From Bacteroidota bacterium (GTDB taxonomy: Bacteria; Bacteroidota; Ignavibacteria; Ignavibacteriales; Ignavibacteriaceae): 19,188 nt of DNA. The position numbers were made by a program, and so were the translations under genes. The stretch lies in the NCBI GenBank assembly GCA_021790055.1, contig JAJYIL010000004.1:1-19188 (forward strand). The letters are read 5' to 3'. This document shows, one piece after another, positions 15,768 through 19,188 of the stretch. The notes beneath the pieces are model-generated. The model did not search any database, was not told the origin of the DNA, and was given only the letters and a program-made list of their open reading frames with translations. The stretch's first letter is position 1. Each line of letters begins with the position of its first letter.

Positions 15768-16130
15768 TCATTCTGAAATTACAACAAGCAGTATTTTTGT
15801 TTTTTCTTTTGCAAACAACGAATGAGGAGCTTTGACAGGCAGCTTCAAAGAATCACCATCCTTTAACAGATAGGTTTCTCCTGCTATTATGAAATCAATC
15901 TCACCTTCGATAATATAGATCAGTGCCTCCGAGGAAGCTGAATGTTCAATTAAACCCTGGTCTTTGTCGAAGGCAAACAATACAACGTTGCCGTTTTGTT
16001 TCTTCAAAACAGTTTTAATAACTGTTGAATCCTGTTGATAGCCAATTTGATCTTTGAAGTTCTTTACTTCAATTTTTCCAGAAGTGAGAACATCGTGCGA
16101 TATATCGTCTGTTATATTTTCTCTAAACAT
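15768..16130 (-). CDS. Small single-domain cupin protein
   Basis: A 120-residue protein with one cupin barrel. Motif 1 is partly kept: GLIEHSASSEALIYIIEGE has His63 and Glu68, but the second His of H-x-H is replaced by Ala. Motif 2 is GDSLKLPVKAPHSLF, with His103. Metal binding is therefore possible with a reduced ligand set (His63, Glu68, His103). Proteins with the pattern EH...EALIY.LEGE, G..Y.L..GD...LP...PH are common small cytosolic cupins of unknown substrate. It starts 2 bases after the ferredoxin stop, so the two are likely co-transcribed and may work together in redox or stress metabolism; that link is inferred. No signal peptide is seen. Confidence 0.8.
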   Translation of the reverse strand: MFRENITDDISHDVLTSGKIEVKNFKDQIGYQQDSTVIKTVLKKQNGNVVLFAFDKDQGLIEHSASSEALIYIIEGEIDFIIAGETYLLKDGDSLKLPVKAPHSLFAKEKTKILLVVISE

Positions 16131-16132
16131 TT

Positions 16133-16432
16133 TTAACGCTCAATTAAATTTAGTTTTTCTTTCTTTTCCAGTAGTTCTTCTTTGGATTCGACATGGTCCG
16201 GATTAATGATTATGCAGTCGACAGGGCAAACCGCCCGGCATTGCGGCTCGTTATGAAAGCCGACGCATTCAGTGCACTTTTCCGGCACTATATAAAAATA
16301 ATCGTTTATCAGCGATTCATTGCTTCTACCATCCAGTGACCAGTTCATTCCACCCTCATAAATTGCTGTGTTGGGGCATTCAGGTTCGCATGCGCCGCAG
16401 TTGATGCATTCATCGGTTATCATTAAAGCCAT
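16133..16432 (-). CDS. 2[4Fe-4S] ferredoxin, Alvin/YfhL type
   Basis: A 99-residue low-potential electron carrier. The first cluster motif is C9-x2-C12-x2-C15-x3-C19 (ECINCGACEPECPN). The second is C53-x2-C56-x8-C65-x3-C69 (KCTECVGFHNEPQCRAVCP). The eight-residue spacing in motif 2 and the charged C-terminal tail (HVESKEELLEKKEKL) mark the Alvin/YfhL family. The roughly 33-residue linker between the motifs, with EGGMNWSLDG, resembles ferredoxins of Bacteroidota-group bacteria. AGAAGA lies 8 bases before the ATG at 16432. It is first of a two-gene unit with the cupin. A 12-base palindrome 70 bases upstream may be its operator. Confidence 0.93.
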   Translation of the reverse strand: MALMITDECINCGACEPECPNTAIYEGGMNWSLDGRSNESLINDYFYIVPEKCTECVGFHNEPQCRAVCPVDCIIINPDHVESKEELLEKKEKLNLIER

Positions 16433-16502
16433 TTGAATTCTTCTAAAACATTCTCAATAAATTTTACGAGTCAAAAATAATTTGCCGGCGCTGATAAGCC
16501 AA

Positions 16503-16514
16503 TGACTTAAGTCA
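16503..16514. promoter_or_regulatory. Perfect 12-base palindrome upstream of the ferredoxin gene
   Basis: TGACTTAAGTCA reads the same on both strands. It lies 70 bases before the ferredoxin start and within the gap to the sigma-factor remnant. The half-site spacing (TGAC-N4-GTCA) resembles sites of CRP/FNR-family regulators, but assigning a regulator is speculative. Confidence 0.4.
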
Positions 16515-16573
16515 GTTAGTAAATCTTTAATGTGCAGGGGGAATAATTAGAATAAAAATTTAAGAAAGTGAAA

Positions 16574-16870
16574 CTATTTTTTATTTATAACAGCTAATGC
16601 ATTCTCAACTATTCTATCGCATCTCTCGTTTCCAAATCTTAGTAAATCTTTTTCATCAATACCGGACTTTAAAAATTTCTTCAACATAGCTTTCGCCCGG
16701 AACGCTCACACTTTTACATTCACTTCAGAAATATTCAAACAATCGGCAATTTCTTTGATGCTCATTTCTTCAACTTCTTTCATCAAGTATACACTACGGT
16801 ATATCTCGGGCATATTTTGAATCTCTTTCTCAATCAGTTCAATCCTCTCTTTTTCTTGCCGGCATTCAGT
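16574..16870 (-). pseudogene. Remnant of an ECF-type RNA polymerase sigma factor (region 4)
   Basis: The minus-strand frame reads ...QEKERIELIEKEIQNMPEIY, RSVYLMKEVEEMSIKEIADC, LNISEVNVKV, then TGA at 16706-16708, then AFRAKAMLKKFL. This is sigma-70 region 4 with its helix-turn-helix. Functional relatives have Arg where the TGA stands (VKVR.FRAK), which fits a CGA to TGA change. The C-terminal FGNERCDRIVENAL continues to TAG at 16574-16576. Region 2 is missing: upstream the frame meets TAA at 16871-16873 and another stop a little further on. Similarity is still clear, so decay looks recent. Readthrough or a sequencing error at the TGA alone would not restore a whole gene. Confidence 0.8.
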
Positions 16871-17232
16871 TTAAGTTTTATCCGGATATTCCTGTTCCTT
16901 CTTTAATAATTACAGCAGTCGAAACTATTGTCGCATTGAGTATGATTTATAGTAATTATTTAGGAGAAGAATTGGTACTCAGATTTCAAATTGCAAAGAA
17001 GAAATTTGACTGAAAGCCTAAGCATTTTACAAATACATTCATTAGTTTTATTTTTGAAGTAGAGAAAAATTATTTTGATTTCCGAGCACGAAATAATTTT
17101 TTGTTACTAGTCACAAAGTCGTATTTTAATTTTCTTTATAATAGTTTATTGAACTTCATACTTGGAACTACTAGAACTAAAATCTAGATAAGAACTAAAG
17201 TTATTCCTATAGTTTTAGGAAGGAGGTCTAAG
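16871..17232. other. Gene-free region upstream of the nuo operon
   Basis: No intact gene is seen. The left end holds the eroded 5' part of the sigma-factor remnant (linker-like KKEQEYPDKT in frame, then stops). The right end should contain the nuo promoter. TATAAT occurs at 17137-17142 on the plus strand without a good -35. TTGGAA (17163) and TAGATA (17185) are 16 bases apart, a weak alternative. AGAACTAAA is repeated at 17173-17181 and 17191-17199, an 18-base period that could be a regulator site. A strong ribosome binding site, AGGAGG, ends at 17226. Confidence 0.5.
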
Positions 17233-17652
17233 CTGAATCCCCGGAATCAGGTCACATTGTGGCCGCTTCTTTTATACACTGCAGTTGTTATAGCACTTGC
17301 TGCAAGCATGATTATATTATCTCATCTTTTAGGCGAACGCCATAAAGAGCCTGCAACCGGTGAGCCGTATGAATCAGGTATTGTACCTACAGGCAGCGCA
17401 CACATTCGATTCTCCGCACACTTTTATATTGTCGCAATGTTCTTTGTTATCTTCGACCTTGAAGCGGTATTTATTTTTGCTTGGACAATCTCGGTTAAAG
17501 ATGTTGGATGGGCAGGTTATATTGGCGTGCTGGTATTTATCGGCATCCTTGTTGCCGTACTTATTTATGAATGGCGAAACGGTGCGTTGGACTTTGGTCC
17601 TAGCGGAAATAAAATTTTAGCTGCGTATAAAAAATTGAATAATAAGAATTAA
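17233..17652 (+). CDS. nuoA: NADH-quinone oxidoreductase subunit A
   Basis: A membrane subunit of respiratory complex I. Counted from the TTG at 17257 it has 131 residues and three predicted membrane helices (about 3-23, 55-78 and 84-106). The family motifs YESGIVPTG (38-46) and FVIFDLEAVF (63-72) are present. Start choice: AGGAGG at 17221-17226 is 6 bases before an in-frame CTG at 17233, which gives NPRNQVTL ahead of WPLLLY. The only standard in-frame start nearby, TTG 17257, is 30 bases from that site. I therefore favour CTG, with TTG as the conventional alternative. It is the first gene of nuoA-nuoB-nuoCD, with 4 bases to nuoB. Confidence 0.93.
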   Translation: MNPRNQVTLWPLLLYTAVVIALAASMIILSHLLGERHKEPATGEPYESGIVPTGSAHIRFSAHFYIVAMFFVIFDLEAVFIFAWTISVKDVGWAGYIGVLVFIGILVAVLIYEWRNGALDFGPSGNKILAAYKKLNNKN

Positions 17653-17656
17653 AATT

Positions 17657-18295
17657 ATGAAATGGTGGCTGACTAAAACTATTGAGCAGACAGCAGCGTT
17701 AGGCGGAACAAGCTCTTTCGAGGAAGCTGTTCAGAAGACTGTGGTACTAAGTACTCTTCAGGATTTAATTGCCTGGGGAAGAAAAAATTCTATGTGGCCA
17801 TTTAACTTTGGTCTTTCATGCTGCTTTGTTGAAATGGCGACAAGCCTTACTAGCAAGTATGATATAGCTCGATTCGGCGCTGAAGTTATCCGCGGTACTC
17901 CAAGAGAAGCGGATGTAATGATCACTGCCGGAACAATTTTTATAAAGATGGCACCGATAATAAAGCGTCTTTATGAACAGATGATGGAACCGCGGTGGAT
18001 AATTTCGATGGGCTCTTGTTCCAACTCCGGCGGAATGTATGATATTTACAGCGTGGTTCAAGGCGTAGATAAATTTATGCCGGTCGATGTTTACGTACCC
18101 GGCTGTCCACCGCGACCTGATGCTTTTATGGAAGGACTCTTAATGCTTCGCGATGCTGTCGGTAAAGAGAAGCGTCCGTTAAGCTGGGTTGCGGGTCCTC
18201 AGGGAATTATAAAGCAAGCTCCAATTTCAATGAGAGATTTGAAACGCGACGAGCGCAGAAAGATGGCAAAGATAAAACCGCCGACAGAGATTTGA
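17657..18295 (+). CDS. nuoB: NADH-quinone oxidoreductase subunit B
   Basis: The 20-kDa (PSST) subunit of complex I. It holds the N2 [4Fe-4S] cluster that passes electrons to quinone, and sits at the junction of the peripheral arm and membrane. It has 212 residues. The cluster ligands are Cys55 and Cys56 in FGLSCCFVEM, Cys121 in MGSCSNSGGMYD and Cys150 in YVPGCPPRPDA. ARFGAEVIRGTPREADVMITAGT is the other family hallmark. The C-terminal tail after about 175 is basic and longer than in many homologues. The ATG at 17657 follows nuoA by 4 bases with only an A-rich stretch as ribosome binding site, so coupling to nuoA is likely. Confidence 0.97.
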   Translation: MKWWLTKTIEQTAALGGTSSFEEAVQKTVVLSTLQDLIAWGRKNSMWPFNFGLSCCFVEMATSLTSKYDIARFGAEVIRGTPREADVMITAGTIFIKMAPIIKRLYEQMMEPRWIISMGSCSNSGGMYDIYSVVQGVDKFMPVDVYVPGCPPRPDAFMEGLLMLRDAVGKEKRPLSWVAGPQGIIKQAPISMRDLKRDERRKMAKIKPPTEI

Positions 18296-18320
18296 TAATT
18301 ACTATACGCCAACTTTTAGT

Positions 18321-18392
18321 CTGGAAAATTGGAATAATGGAGTAATGGAATAGATTGTTTAATTCCATTACTCCAATACTCTATTATTCCAG
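18321..18392. repeat. Intergenic inverted repeat between nuoB and nuoCD
   Basis: Two 31-base arms (18321-18351 and 18362-18392) are complementary at 26 of 31 positions, including 14 perfect pairs next to the 10-base loop. The arms are built from the short motif GGAATAATGG / GGAGTAATGG, which itself recurs. No U-run follows, so it is not a standard terminator. It resembles the palindromic, non-coding repeat elements scattered in many genomes. It could shape mRNA stability or partial termination inside the nuo operon. Confidence 0.7.
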
Positions 18393-18422
18393 GGAGTTAT
18401 ATTTCACGAGAATAATTCTACA

Positions 18423-19188
18423 ATGACAAACTCCGGTATTGTTGAAGAACTAAGGACAAGATTCCATAATTTGGAATTCTTTGAGCAGAAGACTCGCGAT
18501 GAATTTCCTACTCTCTGGATTCCAAAAGAAAATGTTGTCGATGTTCTGCGCTTTCTAAAATCGGAAGCCTCCCAACCATACCGGATGCTTTATGATATAA
18601 CAGCTATCGATGAAAGAACGCGCGCAAAACGGCACGACATGCCGGAAAGCGATTTTACGGTTGTTTATCATCTTCTTTCGTTTGACAGAAACGACGATAT
18701 TAGAATTAAAGTTGCGCTCATAGGCGAATATCCCTCTCTTCCAACAATTACAAAACTATGGCAAAATGCAAGTTGGTACGAACGTGAAGTATACGACATG
18801 TTTGGAGTTAAGTTCGATGGTCATCCTCACCTAAAAAGAATTTTAATGCCGCTGACCTGGGAAGGACATCCATTACGAAAGGAACATCCTGCGCGTGCAA
18901 CTGAAATCGGTCCGTTCCAATTGCCCGAAGACAAAGAGGAAAGAGAAATGAACGCTCTCACCTTTAAGCCTGAAGAATGGGGCATGACGAGAGAGAGCGA
19001 AGATTCCGACTTCATGTTTTTGAATATCGGTCCGCAGCATCCCGGAACTCACGGCGTTCTTCGATTAGTTCTTCAGCTTCTCGGCGAAGAGATTGTCGAC
19101 ATTGTCCCAGATATCGGCTATCATCATCGCGGTGCAGAAAAAATGGCTGAACGGCAGTCATGGCATACTTATATCCCTTATACAGATC
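18423..19188 (+). CDS. nuoCD: Fused NADH-quinone oxidoreductase subunits C and D (partial at right edge)
   Basis: A single frame joins the 30-kDa and 49-kDa subunits of complex I. 255 complete codons are in the window and it stays open at the edge. The NuoC domain (about 1-165) has the signature WYEREVYDMFGVKFDGHPHL (118-137) and RILMPLTWEGHPLRKEH. A linker of about 30 charged residues follows. The NuoD domain starts near 197 with FMFLNIGPQHPGTHGVLR and DIGYHHRGAEKMAE, the quinone-site and N2-facing region. ATG at 18423 has only a weak ribosome binding site (ACGAGAA) after the inverted repeat. Fusion of C and D is known in E. coli and several other lineages. Confidence 0.95.
   Translation, partial: MTNSGIVEELRTRFHNLEFFEQKTRDEFPTLWIPKENVVDVLRFLKSEASQPYRMLYDITAIDERTRAKRHDMPESDFTVVYHLLSFDRNDDIRIKVALIGEYPSLPTITKLWQNASWYEREVYDMFGVKFDGHPHLKRILMPLTWEGHPLRKEHPARATEIGPFQLPEDKEEREMNALTFKPEEWGMTRESEDSDFMFLNIGPQHPGTHGVLRLVLQLLGEEIVDIVPDIGYHHRGAEKMAERQSWHTYIPYTD

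Noticed and set aside
16861..17013. A plus-strand open stretch (FKFYPDIPVPSLIITAVE... ending in TGA at 17011)
   Set aside because: It has no start codon with a ribosome binding site, lies opposite the eroded sigma factor, and I recognise no family. Probably chance.

Overview
The window looks like a stretch of a free-living bacterium's chromosome, about 40% GC. It most likely comes from the Bacteroidota/Chlorobi (FCB) group, perhaps Ignavibacteria-like. That is an inference from the FCB-style 2[4Fe-4S] ferredoxin, the decayed ECF sigma factor with a C-terminal 'FGN.RCD' tail, the fused NuoCD and the archaeal-type LeuC/LeuD. No marker gene proves it. I saw no mobile element, CRISPR array, tRNA or rRNA.

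Left and centre, positions 14887 down to 1, all minus strand: one tightly packed amino-acid operon, read right to left as ilvB-ilvN-ilvC-leuB-leuA-leuC-leuD-cimA-(Nit-type omega-amidase)-gltB. Gaps run from a 4-base overlap to 41 bases. ilvBNC make the common acetohydroxyacid intermediates. leuABCD make 2-oxoisocaproate for leucine. CimA makes citramalate, which LeuCD and LeuB can carry on to 2-oxobutyrate, giving isoleucine without threonine. The amidase and the glutamate synthase large subunit add nitrogen handling, because glutamate is the amino donor for the final transaminations. ilvD and the branched-chain aminotransferase are not in the window. gltB runs off the left edge just before its C-terminus.

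Upstream of ilvB, 14888 to about 15556: a leader of more than 600 bases that carries the most interesting signal. A small unannotated reading frame (15040-15159, 39 codons, possibly 57 from a GTG) ends in a run of Leu, Val and Ile codons. Its stop codon lies inside the 5' arm of a long hairpin that is mutually exclusive with a GC-rich, terminator-like hairpin. This is the layout of a ribosome-mediated ilv attenuator. Further upstream is a second short frame whose C-terminus is also almost all Ile/Leu/Val. A good promoter (TTGACA, 17 bases, TATTTT) precedes it, and several inverted repeats lie between the two frames.

15711 to 16432, minus strand: a two-gene unit, an Alvin-type 2[4Fe-4S] ferredoxin followed by a small cupin, with a hairpin terminator. 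A perfect 12-base palindrome lies 70 bases upstream of the ferredoxin. 16574 to about 16870, minus strand: the degraded C-terminal half of an ECF sigma factor with an in-frame TGA.

Right end, 17233 to 19188, plus strand: the start of a respiratory complex I operon, nuoA-nuoB-nuoCD (C and D fused; the gene is cut by the window edge). nuoA has a strong ribosome binding site that points to a CTG start. A 31-base-arm inverted repeat sits between nuoB and nuoCD.
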